Source of the DNA: HTCC2207 sp002685195
Lineage (GTDB): Bacteria; Pseudomonadota; Gammaproteobacteria; Pseudomonadales; Porticoccaceae
Assembly: GCA_051201675.1 (NCBI GenBank)
Contig: CP179212.1
Coordinates: 2,356,001-2,420,000, forward strand
Reading direction: 5' to 3'
DNA: 64,000 bases
The notes below the pieces were generated by a model. It saw only the letters and a program-made list of their open reading frames with translations. It had not been told where the DNA came from and did no database searches. Positions within the stretch are counted from its first letter, which is position 1. Every line of letters starts with the position of its first letter. The position numbers were made by a program, and so were the translations under genes. Shown here in pieces: positions 44,249-53,035 of the stretch.

Positions 44249-45163
44249 ATGAAGCTACAACAACTCAGATATTTTGTCGCTGTCTACGAAGTAGGCTCAA
44301 TTACCGGAGGAGCCGCACGAGCTCATGCAACTCAATCCGGTCTATCGATGCAAATTAAAGACTTGGAATATCAGCTCAAAGGAAGTCTATTTGAGCGCTC
44401 CGCCAGCGGAGTTACTCCGACGGAAATGGGCAATCAATTCTATACCCATGCTACTCAAATACTTAGGAGTGTCGATGAGGCAACCCAAGCAATGCGAACC
44501 ATGGGCGAAAAACTAACCGGGACCATTCGAGCCGGATTAATACCAACCTTAACACGCTCCATTCTCCCCACCACATTAATGGCGATGTCCACAAACTACC
44601 CTCTCGTTGAGACTAAAATTTCAGAAGCCTATAGTGATCAACTCACTCAAGATGTGGCGCAAAACGAACTCGATTTTGCGATCGTCCCTGCACCCGCAAG
44701 TGGTGAAGAATTAAGAACGCGAAATGAATATCTAGGCACTGATCAAGAATTTCTGGTATCGGCGGCTAACCATGAAACTCAGCACATGCAACCTGTAAAT
44801 CTCACCGAAGGAGGCCCCTACAAATTAGTATTACCCGGAACAGCTAATGCTAGACGTCACAGAATTGACGCTTACATACAGACTCATAATATTAAAGTCT
44901 CCCAAATACTAGAACTCGACTCCATGCTCGGAACTCTTGAACTTGTTGCTGCCTCAGACTGGAAAACCGTTCTTCCTGGACTGGTGTGCTTGAGTGATAA
45001 GCAAGGTGATGTTCGCAAACTCAATCCAATCATTGGGTCGCCTCTGCATGTGGACTATGTAATGATCGAACCCAAATCTTCTAGCCTTTCTAATGAATCA
45101 AAAATTTTCGCTGATTTACTCAAGCTGGAATTAGACAACAAGATAAACTGGCATAGACTTTAA
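44249..45163 (+). CDS. LysR-family transcriptional regulator
   Basis: 304 residues. MKLQQLRYFVAVYEVGSITGGAARAHATQSGLSMQIKDLEYQLKGSLFERSASGVTPTEMG is the HTH and linker. A substrate-binding domain follows (ELDFAIVPAPASGEELRTRNEYLG). It is divergent from the flavin reductase and upstream of the luciferase-like gene, so it may control both. LysR regulators usually bind T-N11-A motifs; several T/A-rich candidates are present at 44190-44240 but I cannot pick one. Confidence 0.9.
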   Translation: MKLQQLRYFVAVYEVGSITGGAARAHATQSGLSMQIKDLEYQLKGSLFERSASGVTPTEMGNQFYTHATQILRSVDEATQAMRTMGEKLTGTIRAGLIPTLTRSILPTTLMAMSTNYPLVETKISEAYSDQLTQDVAQNELDFAIVPAPASGEELRTRNEYLGTDQEFLVSAANHETQHMQPVNLTEGGPYKLVLPGTANARRHRIDAYIQTHNIKVSQILELDSMLGTLELVAASDWKTVLPGLVCLSDKQGDVRKLNPIIGSPLHVDYVMIEPKSSSLSNESKIFADLLKLELDNKINWHRL

Positions 45164-45209
45164 AGCTAAGGCATCAGATAAAATGATGCGAAAGATTAAT
45201 TTATATAAT

Positions 45210-45225
45210 TTTTACTTCTGATAAA
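45210..45225. promoter_or_regulatory. TTATC-N4-GATAA-like element (site 5, degenerate)
   Basis: TTTTACTTCTGATAAA: the right arm is identical to sites 1-3, the left arm has two mismatches. It is 43 bp before the luciferase-like monooxygenase gene. It is the weakest member of the set. Confidence 0.3.
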
Positions 45226-45268
45226 TCTCTAGCACACTGTCCCTATCATTCGTCATAGGTAGAGATTT

Positions 45269-46357
45269 ATGGATCTTTCGTTCTTCACAATGCCTCTTCA
45301 CCCCGTAGGGAAACCAGTCACTCAAAGCATCAAGGAAGACCGTGAAGCTTTTATTCTAGCCGATTCACTGGGATTCAAAGAGGGTTATTGTGGTGAACAC
45401 ACCACCGATCTTGCGGAAAACATTACCTCCACAGTGGCCTTTATGGCGAGCCTAGCCTACGAAACAAAAAATATTCGACTCGGAACAGGTACGGTAAATT
45501 TACCTAACTCTCACCCAGCACGAGTAGCTGCTGAGATTTCGATGCTTGACCATATGACCGAGGGTAGACTTAACTTTGGTATCTCTCCTGGTGGACTTCT
45601 GTCTGATTCTGAAATATTTGGAAACCTAGATAAAGATAGAAATGCCATGTTCCTTGAATGCATTAACATGGTGTTGGATATTTGGGCTGGAGAAGCACCC
45701 TACAATCTAAAGGGTGACTATTTCGAAGTTAGCACAGAACGTACTATGCTTCCGGATATTGGGCAAGGATCCATCATCAAACCCTACCAAGACCCTCATC
45801 CTCCTATTGTTGGCACTGTCGTAGCTCCTTTCTCAAAGGGCGTTACGGCAATGGCAGCAAGGGGATGGGAACCTATTTCAGCTAATTTCTTGTTACCTAA
45901 ATGGGTCAAAACTCATTGGCCAAATTATGCCGAAGGGTGCGAGCTTGGAGGAAGAGCTGGAGAAGCTGCCAATTGGCGAATCGCAAAGAACATTTGTGTC
46001 GCAGATGACATGAAGACGGCAAAACAATATGCACGGGGAGAAAATAGCCCTTACGTTCTTTATTACAGACAGCTACTGACCAAATTAAAGGATAGTGGGC
46101 GCCTAAACCTCTTTAAAGAAGACCAAGAAATGTCAGATGATGAAGTCACTCTAGATTATGTTCTTGATCGTTTAGTAATCCACGGAGACGCATCTAGTGT
46201 CGCAGACCAAGTTTTAGCCTTTAGAGAAGAGGTCGGCGATTTTGGCCATCTAGTTTATGCCGGCCATGATTGGACTGACTATGAACTAGGCCGCAAGTCA
46301 ATGATCCTAACCGCCGAAAAAGTGATGCCCATTATTAATGATGCCATCAAAAGCTAA
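45269..46357 (+). CDS. LLM-class flavin-dependent monooxygenase
   Basis: 362 residues of the bacterial luciferase fold: MDLSFFTMPLHPVGKP, ADSLGFKEGYCGEHTTDLAENI, IRLGTGTVNLPNSHPARVAAEISMLDHMTEGRLNFGISPGG and later DPHPPIVGTVVAPFSKGVTAMAARGWEPISANFL. These enzymes use FMNH2 from a separate reductase and oxygen to cleave or oxidise organic substrates. The reductase at 43621 is a likely partner. The substrate is unknown; neighbours suggest an alkyl or alicyclic acid. Confidence 0.9.
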   Translation: MDLSFFTMPLHPVGKPVTQSIKEDREAFILADSLGFKEGYCGEHTTDLAENITSTVAFMASLAYETKNIRLGTGTVNLPNSHPARVAAEISMLDHMTEGRLNFGISPGGLLSDSEIFGNLDKDRNAMFLECINMVLDIWAGEAPYNLKGDYFEVSTERTMLPDIGQGSIIKPYQDPHPPIVGTVVAPFSKGVTAMAARGWEPISANFLLPKWVKTHWPNYAEGCELGGRAGEAANWRIAKNICVADDMKTAKQYARGENSPYVLYYRQLLTKLKDSGRLNLFKEDQEMSDDEVTLDYVLDRLVIHGDASSVADQVLAFREEVGDFGHLVYAGHDWTDYELGRKSMILTAEKVMPIINDAIKS

Positions 46358-46394
46358 GCTATTAGGTCATGTTGGTGTGAGTTTAAACATCCGA

Positions 46395-47537
46395 TCAACG
46401 CAATAAATTTCTAGCCACAACACTGCGCATTGCTTCGGATGAACCTTCGTAAATGCGCATGGGCCTTACATCCCGGTAGCATCTTTCAAGGATAGTCTCA
46501 TTTGATAACCCTGCTGCACCATGGATCTGAACAGCCCTATCAACAACCCGGCTAACCATTTCAGTGGCATAGGACTTCACCATAGCTGTTTGTTGAACTA
46601 CATTTTCACCCTGTTGAGCTCGCCATGCGGCGTCATAAACCATTAAACGAGTTGCATGTAATTCCGTAGCAGAATCAGCAATCATCCACTGTACCGCCTG
46701 TCGAGAAGATAAAGGCTTGCCAAAAGTATGCCTTTGTTTTGCGTAATCAATAGCAAGATCCAAACAACGGTCTGCAATACCTAAAGAACGAGCTGCAATT
46801 CCTAGACGGCCAGTGTACAGAAATGAAGTTCCTGCACCCCACCCTTGACCTGGACCTCCCAACAACTGCGTTTCTGAAACAACACAATTTTCAAAAAATA
46901 CTTCATAAGTAGACTGACCATGCAGCATTTTTTGCTCACGACCAATCGTGCAACCTGGCGTTCCTTTCTCAACAATAACCCAGGTAAGCCCATCGTGGCG
47001 CTCTGTGCCTTTGAGGCGAGTAAGCACTAAAATAAAGTCAGCTCTTTTTGCGTAAGAGATCCAGCATTTATTGCCATTGATTACCCAACCATCATTATGT
47101 TTTTCTATCGTTGTTTTAATGCCCGCCAGATCTCCTGCCGCCTGAGGCTCACTAAAAGCACTCGCACCTTGGAGCTCTCCAGCCACCATAGGCAATAAGT
47201 ATTTTTGTTTTTGTTCATCGGTGCCTAACTCATGTAGGACTGGAGCAAAGCGCATAGCAAAAACACCGCGACCCACTGTGCTTCGATGTACCTGCTCGGT
47301 GACAATGCAACTATCAAGCAATCCCAATCCCGCTCCGCCTATCTCTTCAGGAGCATCCATAGCCGCCAAACCTAGTTGCTCTACTTTCTTTATCAACGGA
47401 CCCTGAATATCGTCTGGCAGATCTGCAGAGTTAGCGCGATCTGGAAATTCTTGCTCTAGAGGAATAAGCTCATTATCGACAAATCGTCGCACAGTGTCTT
47501 GTATCATCTTAGTTTCATCAGGAAGATTAAAATTCAT
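46395..47537 (-). CDS. Acyl-CoA dehydrogenase
   Basis: 380 residues, standard length. Middle-domain motifs ASAFSEPQAAGDLAGIKTTIEK and NGNKCWISYAKRADF, and C-terminal QTAMVKSYATEMVSRVVDRAVQIHGAAGLSNE and RIYEGSSEAMRSVVARNLL, are intact; the glutamate of IYEGSSE is the expected catalytic base. It introduces an alpha,beta double bond into an acyl-CoA and passes electrons to ETF. It lies 73 bp after the fused CoA transferase in the same direction, so activation of the acid and its dehydrogenation may be consecutive. Confidence 0.92.
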   Translation of the reverse strand: MNFNLPDETKMIQDTVRRFVDNELIPLEQEFPDRANSADLPDDIQGPLIKKVEQLGLAAMDAPEEIGGAGLGLLDSCIVTEQVHRSTVGRGVFAMRFAPVLHELGTDEQKQKYLLPMVAGELQGASAFSEPQAAGDLAGIKTTIEKHNDGWVINGNKCWISYAKRADFILVLTRLKGTERHDGLTWVIVEKGTPGCTIGREQKMLHGQSTYEVFFENCVVSETQLLGGPGQGWGAGTSFLYTGRLGIAARSLGIADRCLDLAIDYAKQRHTFGKPLSSRQAVQWMIADSATELHATRLMVYDAAWRAQQGENVVQQTAMVKSYATEMVSRVVDRAVQIHGAAGLSNETILERCYRDVRPMRIYEGSSEAMRSVVARNLLR

Positions 47538-47610
47538 GTGAATCGCCTATTTTGTAAAATAATCAATATTAGTTTAGTGAGAAGCAGAGGGAACTCAGTC
47601 ATCCACCCCT

Positions 47611-49932
47611 TTAATCTTTTAGATCAGGAGCTTGACGTAGTGGCGGCAGCTCCCAAGGTGTTCTCCAAGGGGCACGAACATAGCGCTTACCATCAACATC
47701 GTGCACTAAGTTTATGGCGGCCACCTGAGGGTGGTCCATCAGAGCACCAAGGTCCGCGAATTCCACAGCCCATACTTCATATTTCTCAACAATACCCAGA
47801 ACTTCTTGAGCGGTTAACTGTGTAGTATATTTCTCCCAGATTGGCTTTGTTTCTCTGGCCAAATAGCCCATGCCAAATGTATCCCACCAATTATCTGCAT
47901 ATTCTGGTGTCTGGATTAAATCATCATGCACACCTAAATCCCTGATCATACTGATAAAGTCTTCACGCTTAAGAAGCGGTGATGGGCTCATATAAACCGG
48001 TCTATCTTTGGTTTGATAACCATCATGGGGAGCATCGGTTTCATTTGTGCAATAGGAATCTCCTAACCACTCATCAGGATTTGTCATCGCTGCCCATTCA
48101 TGGCTCCGCAAAAACATCATCGCCCCCAACAGACTTGTTGCAACTCTTTGTCCTAGTCCCGTTTTCTCCCGATAATAAAGTGCTGACAGGATTCCGGTTA
48201 ATGCAATCGCCCCAGAACATGTAGCAACAATATCTGCTCCAACACGAACAGGTGGCTCCCCTAGGTTACCCAGTAGCCTCAAGTAGCCCGTCATACCCTG
48301 AATCACTAACTCGCTAGTCGGCCGGTCCCGAAACGGTCCTTTTTCACCGTATGCACTTAATGCTAGATACACTAATTTCGGATTCTCTTTCGATATGGTG
48401 CCATATCCAAACCCATAACCTTCCGCGACTCCTGGACCCCAATCCTCGAGGAATACATCAGCATCTTTCACTAGATCTTTTAGCTGCGCCTGCCCATATT
48501 TTGAAGTCCAATCAATAGTCTTAGAGTCTTTGTTACGATTAAAAGATTCAAATAATGCACTACTTCCTGTTGGCGTTCGGGGAGCTAAGTCACGCGCCCA
48601 GTCACCACCTTTTGGCTCTATCTTTATTACTTCAGCGCCAGCCTCAGCCAACATGAGACCAACATACGGACCGGTATAACCCTGAGTTGCATCAATAACC
48701 TTAAGACCCGTCAAAGGGGCAATAAATTCTTCATCTTTGTTTTGCTTGAAATCAGCCTGCTCATTACCAAAACCAGTATCAATAATATGTTGAGTGTCTG
48801 ACCCAGGCTCCACTAACCAGGGATTGATAACACCCATCGTCTCGCTGAAATCCCAAGGAATAGAGCCTGTAAACATATCTCCTGCATGTTTAGAGTGAAG
48901 AGTAGAAATAAACCCATTTTCCACGACTTGCTGATGATGCTGTATTTGCTCAAAGTCCATACTAAAACCGTGAGGGACTCCCGCTCTTTCTAACTGCACT
49001 ACCCACCAGCGCTTGGGTTTTTGTTTAATTGCCTCTCCTACTATTTCCGCCAGCACTTGTCGATTTTGTACGCGATCAACATTACTCAAAAATCTTGGAT
49101 CTTTGGTTAAGTCACTATTTCCCAGTACACGACACAACCCTTCCCATTGCGACTGAGTATCACAAGCTATCGCAATATACTCACTATCTAACATTTGAAA
49201 GCACTGGTTAGGTGCGCTAGCTGAGGATGCACTGCCCAACAGCTCAATTGGCATACCCGCTAACAAAGCTTCGCCAGCACGATTCGTTTGCATTGCAATA
49301 CCCATTGCAAAATGGCTTGTGTGTAGATGGCATGCCTGACCGAAACGCTCTCGCCCAAGCAATCCCAGTAAAGATAGATTAGCCACTACCACTGCTCCTG
49401 CAGGATCCATGTGAACGAATCTCAGCATTTCAGGCGTACCATTTAACTTTCCATTTAGCCCACCAAAACCACTAAAAGCTTGAACATGGGGGTCCAGTGC
49501 TGCTTGATCGCGCATAGGACCAACATCTCCCCAACTACTGCTTGAGGTATAAACCAACCCAGGATTATTTTTACTTAACGCTTGATAGCCCAGGCCAATT
49601 CGGTCTGAAACGCCCGTACGAAAATTCTCAATTAAAATATCCGTTGAGTGCCCGAGTTTTTCGGCAACCTTAAATTGATCGGGCTTCTTGAGGTCTAATT
49701 CACTGGATAGCTGGTCGTTATTACTTATTGTGTAGCAGGTCGAAATTCCATTCTGCATTGGGTGTAATCGGCGAATAAACTCTCCCGTTGGACGCTCCAC
49801 TTTAATCGCGTCCGCCCCAAGGTGACTTAGTATTGAAGCAGCCCAAGGCCCAACAATAGAAGTACCAATATTTAATACTTTAACTCCATCTAATGGGCCA
49901 ACAATATTTTCTTTTTTGCTATTTTTTGTCAT
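47611..49932 (-). CDS. Fused double CaiB/BaiF CoA transferase
   Basis: 773 residues, about twice the family length. Both halves begin with the same motif: VKVLNIGTSIVGPWAASILSHLGADAIKVERP (residues 14-45) and LKVIDATQGYTGPYVGLMLAEAGAEVIKIEP (about 403-433). The first half keeps the catalytic aspartate (AALDPHVQAFSGFGG); the second reads TSELVIQGMTG, glutamate instead. A single chain may therefore do one transfer with an inactive or altered second site, since family members act as interlaced dimers. The strongest LacI-type site (50023-50038) lies 91 bp before its start. It is followed by the acyl-CoA dehydrogenase. Confidence 0.88.
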   Translation of the reverse strand: MTKNSKKENIVGPLDGVKVLNIGTSIVGPWAASILSHLGADAIKVERPTGEFIRRLHPMQNGISTCYTISNNDQLSSELDLKKPDQFKVAEKLGHSTDILIENFRTGVSDRIGLGYQALSKNNPGLVYTSSSSWGDVGPMRDQAALDPHVQAFSGFGGLNGKLNGTPEMLRFVHMDPAGAVVVANLSLLGLLGRERFGQACHLHTSHFAMGIAMQTNRAGEALLAGMPIELLGSASSASAPNQCFQMLDSEYIAIACDTQSQWEGLCRVLGNSDLTKDPRFLSNVDRVQNRQVLAEIVGEAIKQKPKRWWVVQLERAGVPHGFSMDFEQIQHHQQVVENGFISTLHSKHAGDMFTGSIPWDFSETMGVINPWLVEPGSDTQHIIDTGFGNEQADFKQNKDEEFIAPLTGLKVIDATQGYTGPYVGLMLAEAGAEVIKIEPKGGDWARDLAPRTPTGSSALFESFNRNKDSKTIDWTSKYGQAQLKDLVKDADVFLEDWGPGVAEGYGFGYGTISKENPKLVYLALSAYGEKGPFRDRPTSELVIQGMTGYLRLLGNLGEPPVRVGADIVATCSGAIALTGILSALYYREKTGLGQRVATSLLGAMMFLRSHEWAAMTNPDEWLGDSYCTNETDAPHDGYQTKDRPVYMSPSPLLKREDFISMIRDLGVHDDLIQTPEYADNWWDTFGMGYLARETKPIWEKYTTQLTAQEVLGIVEKYEVWAVEFADLGALMDHPQVAAINLVHDVDGKRYVRAPWRTPWELPPLRQAPDLKD

Positions 49933-50175
49933 ACGTAAACACCTAGAGCTCTGCCATGGCTAAGAGCCGCCTGTATTAGCAGCACCTTAATATGCGGTAA
50001 CAATATCTAAAATACATCTTTTTTGCAAGCGTATGCAAAAATACTTTTTTTTGCTAGTATGTACTATTATTAGTATTTAAAGCCTGTTAAAGATGTTTGA
50101 TTTTGTTTTTTGTATTTAAATGCATGCCCATACATTAAATTTTAATGTGGCCGGTAACATAGTGAGTGAAGAGAT
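49933..50175. promoter_or_regulatory. Divergent promoter region, fused CoA transferase / CMD-like gene
   Basis: 243 bp with no ORF. The clear element is the LacI-type palindrome at 50021-50040 near its middle, able to affect both directions. GAAGAG at 50168-50173 serves the gene at 50176. Confidence 0.55.
50023..50038. promoter_or_regulatory. LacI-type operator (site 4, best match)
   Basis: TTGCAAGCGTATGCAA, embedded in TTTTGCAAGCGTATGCAAAA. Outer arms TTTTGCA and TGCAAAA are perfectly inverted. It lies 91 bp before the fused CoA transferase and 138 bp before the CMD-like gene. Confidence 0.75.
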
Positions 50176-50784
50176 ATGTCCAACAAACTGACACAAGTAA
50201 AGCCCCTTGCCACCCAGCATTGGGACAAAGCCCTAACAAAAGTTATAAAAGATACTAAAGGCGCTCCCCTACATGTTCATCAATTGATGGCGAACAACCC
50301 AAAGCTTTTAGATGCTTGGTGGGATTTCAGAAACCACTCAGTTGAAGGTGGCACTCTGGGCAAACGTGCAGGTGAACTAGTCATCTTACGAGTCGCAGTT
50401 CACATGCAGGCATGGTATGAATGGGGGTCACACGTAGATCGCGCTTTAACGTGTGGCCTATCAATAGATGAGATAAATCGTGTACTCAGCCACTCCACTG
50501 AGGCCGGCTGGCAGCCAGCTGATTCCGCCTTACTCGAAGCAGTCGATGAGCTTGTGAGCCATCACTGTATATCCGCAAAACTTCAAGTCCAGCTCGCGAA
50601 ACATTTCAACACAGCACAACTGATGGACCTTATTGCAATTCAGGGTATGTATGTAATTCTTGCCTGCATGATAAAAAGCTGGGGGCTGGCATTAGACCCT
50701 CAGGTCCATGACCGAATAACAAAGCATTGGAGTGAGCGTGACTTTGTCGTTGCAGCCGCCCGTTTCAAGGCTAGCTTGAACTAA
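50176..50784 (+). CDS. Carboxymuconolactone decarboxylase-like protein
   Basis: 202 residues, mostly helical. KRAGELVILRVAVHMQAWYEWGSHVDRALTCGLSIDEINRVLS is the CMD/AhpD core, with E-x-x-SH in place of the AhpD CxxC, so it is not a peroxidase-type member. SALLEAVDELVSHHCIS follows. Members decarboxylate lactones or have unknown roles. It is divergent from the fused CoA transferase and shares its LacI site, suggesting participation in the same catabolic route. Confidence 0.78.
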   Translation: MSNKLTQVKPLATQHWDKALTKVIKDTKGAPLHVHQLMANNPKLLDAWWDFRNHSVEGGTLGKRAGELVILRVAVHMQAWYEWGSHVDRALTCGLSIDEINRVLSHSTEAGWQPADSALLEAVDELVSHHCISAKLQVQLAKHFNTAQLMDLIAIQGMYVILACMIKSWGLALDPQVHDRITKHWSERDFVVAAARFKASLN

Positions 50785-50803
50785 AATTCCTAGTAGAATT
50801 TTA
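50782..50803 (+). terminator. Possible AT-rich terminator hairpin
   Basis: TAAAATTC (50782-50789) pairs with GAATTTTA (50796-50803) across six bases, right at the stop codon of the CMD-like gene. The T-tract is short, so it is only a possible terminator. Confidence 0.35.
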
Positions 50804-51104
50804 AGTAGTCTTACTCTTTATGGATCAAGCTTATAATAAAAATTTAGGTAATATAGTTTATGAATATTGAGTATCTCTTGATTACTAAACTATTTAAGGG
50901 AAAAATATGGCAATTATCGCGTTACTATAGGATTCTGTTGTCTAATAATACAAAGAGAGTTTGATCCAAAACGCTTTCTTGAGGCCAAATCAGAATCTTT
51001 GAGCCAGTGAGCTGTAGTTTAAGTTTCTTGAAACGAAAAGTGACGTCAATCTTTGATCTGAGTGGTAACCGAGTAATAATAAATTTGTAATAGGTAATTT
51101 CAAT
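50785..51104. promoter_or_regulatory. Leader region of PEP carboxykinase gene
   Basis: 320 bp before pckG with no convincing ORF. Apart from the hairpin at its left end I see no clear operator. AGGTAA at 51091-51096 is the likely ribosome binding site for the ATG at 51105. Confidence 0.4.
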
Positions 51105-52958
51105 ATGAGTAAAGCAAAAGAAGCCAACACAGTCGCCCCTCTATGCGATTATCCGTTACGCGGCGCTGCGCCTACAAAAAATAAAGACATACTTCGTTGG
51201 GTTGAGCGAATGGAAGCTTTACTACAGCCAGATCGTGTTCACTGGGTAGATGGGTCTGAAGAAGAGGCTGCCGCCATGATGGATATGATGGTTAAGCGCG
51301 GTGACTGTATAAAACTCAACGAAGAGCTTCGACCCAATAGCCACCTATTCCGCTCTGATCCACGCGATGTTGCTCGCGTTGAAAGTCGCACCTTCATTTG
51401 TTCTGTCGCTGAAGATGATGCAGGTCCAACCAATAACTGGATGGCCCCAGAGCAAATGAAGCTAAAAATGAATGGATTGTCTGAAGGTGCAATGCGCGGC
51501 CGGACAATGTACATCATCCCATTTAGTATGGGACCTATTGGCTCACCTATCGGCAAAATTGGTATTCAAATCACAGATTCTGCTTACGCCACGGTCAATA
51601 TGCGTATTATGGCCCGCGTTTCCCCAAAGGTATTAGAAGTTCTGGGGGATAGTACAGACTATGTGCGCTGCGTTCACACAGTTGGCCAACCTATACTTTC
51701 AAAAGATGACGATGTTAGCTGGCCTTGTGATCCAGAAAACACCTACATTGCTCATTTTCCTGAGGAGAAAACGATCCTTAGCTTTGGCTCTGGTTACGGA
51801 GGAAATGCCTTACTGGGTAAAAAGTGTTTTGCGCTACGTATTGCAAGCACCATTGCCCGAGACGAAGGCTGGCTAGCAGAACATATGCTGGTTTTGGGTG
51901 TAAAAGACCCTTCTGGTAAAAAAACCTACGTAACTGCAGCCTTTCCAAGTGCCTGCGGTAAGACTAACTTTGCCATGTTGATTCCACCCCCAGAGATACA
52001 AAAACAGGGTTGGGAAATTTCCTGCATTGGCGATGATATTGCTTGGATCAAACCAGATGCCAACGGTAAATTGAGGGCTATTAATCCAGAAGCTGGGTTC
52101 TTCGGTGTTGCGCCAGGAACAGGGATGGATACCAACCCGATGGCAATGGAGTCTTGTGCACGTGATACGATTTTTACCAACGTTGCGCTGACCGATGAAG
52201 GTGACATTTGGTGGGAAGGAATGACCCCCGAAGCTCCAGCGCACCTTATTGACTGGAAAGGTAACGACTGGACACCTGATAGTGAGACACCTTCTTCCCA
52301 TCCAAATGCACGTTTTACCGCACCAGCAAGAAATTGCCCTGTTATTGATCCTGACTGGGAAAATCCCGAGGGCGTCGAAGTGGGAGCAATGATTTTCGGT
52401 GGCCGACGAATGACCACCATCCCGCTGGTATATCAAAGTTTCAATTGGCAGCATGGGGTATATATGGGCGCTACCGTAGGCTCTGAGCAAACTGCTGCGG
52501 CAGAGGGAAAAGTCGGTAGCATGCGTCGGGATCCTTTTGCCATGCTACCTTTCTGTGGCTATCACATGGGTGATTACTTCCGTCACTGGTTGAAAATGGG
52601 TAAAGCCATTAACGAACCACCCCGAATATTCCATGTTAATTGGTTCCGTAAAGATGAGCAGGGGAAATTCATGTGGCCTGGGTTTGGTGAAAATGCTCGC
52701 GTCCTTAAATGGATTGTTGAGCGTGTAAATGGTCATGCCCAAGCAAAGGAAACACCCTTAGGCTGGATGCCTAGCTATAGTGATTTAGATTGGGAAGGCC
52801 TAGACTTTAGCATCGATGACTGGAATGAATTAATGAATGTCGATGGAGAGGCTCTGAAGTCTCAGGTTCTTGGACATGAGGAGCTCTTCCTGAAGTTGTG
52901 GGACCACATGCCAAAAGAACTATTATGGCAGCGTGATCTATTGCTCAGTCGCTATTAG
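51105..52958 (+). CDS. pckG: Phosphoenolpyruvate carboxykinase (GTP)
   Basis: 617 residues, typical of the GTP-dependent form. The P-loop-like kinase motif FPSACGKTNFAMLIPP, the metal-binding GDDIAWIKPD, RAINPEAGFFGVAPGT and NWFRKDEQGKFMWPGFGENARVL are all present. It converts oxaloacetate to phosphoenolpyruvate in gluconeogenesis, which is expected in a cell living on acids and amino acids. It is monocistronic. Strong antisense ORFs inside it reflect codon bias only. Confidence 0.97.
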   Translation: MSKAKEANTVAPLCDYPLRGAAPTKNKDILRWVERMEALLQPDRVHWVDGSEEEAAAMMDMMVKRGDCIKLNEELRPNSHLFRSDPRDVARVESRTFICSVAEDDAGPTNNWMAPEQMKLKMNGLSEGAMRGRTMYIIPFSMGPIGSPIGKIGIQITDSAYATVNMRIMARVSPKVLEVLGDSTDYVRCVHTVGQPILSKDDDVSWPCDPENTYIAHFPEEKTILSFGSGYGGNALLGKKCFALRIASTIARDEGWLAEHMLVLGVKDPSGKKTYVTAAFPSACGKTNFAMLIPPPEIQKQGWEISCIGDDIAWIKPDANGKLRAINPEAGFFGVAPGTGMDTNPMAMESCARDTIFTNVALTDEGDIWWEGMTPEAPAHLIDWKGNDWTPDSETPSSHPNARFTAPARNCPVIDPDWENPEGVEVGAMIFGGRRMTTIPLVYQSFNWQHGVYMGATVGSEQTAAAEGKVGSMRRDPFAMLPFCGYHMGDYFRHWLKMGKAINEPPRIFHVNWFRKDEQGKFMWPGFGENARVLKWIVERVNGHAQAKETPLGWMPSYSDLDWEGLDFSIDDWNELMNVDGEALKSQVLGHEELFLKLWDHMPKELLWQRDLLLSRY

Positions 52959-53035
52959 GGGCTTACTACAGCGAAGTGACTGGCAGGTAATAATTTAAAT
53001 TGAATCTGTCCAATGAATCTCTTAAAGTCACAGCT

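Noticed and set aside
51873..52490. Long antisense frames inside pckG (up to 205 codons)
   Set aside because: They lie wholly on the opposite strand of a strongly conserved gene and show no domain or start signal.
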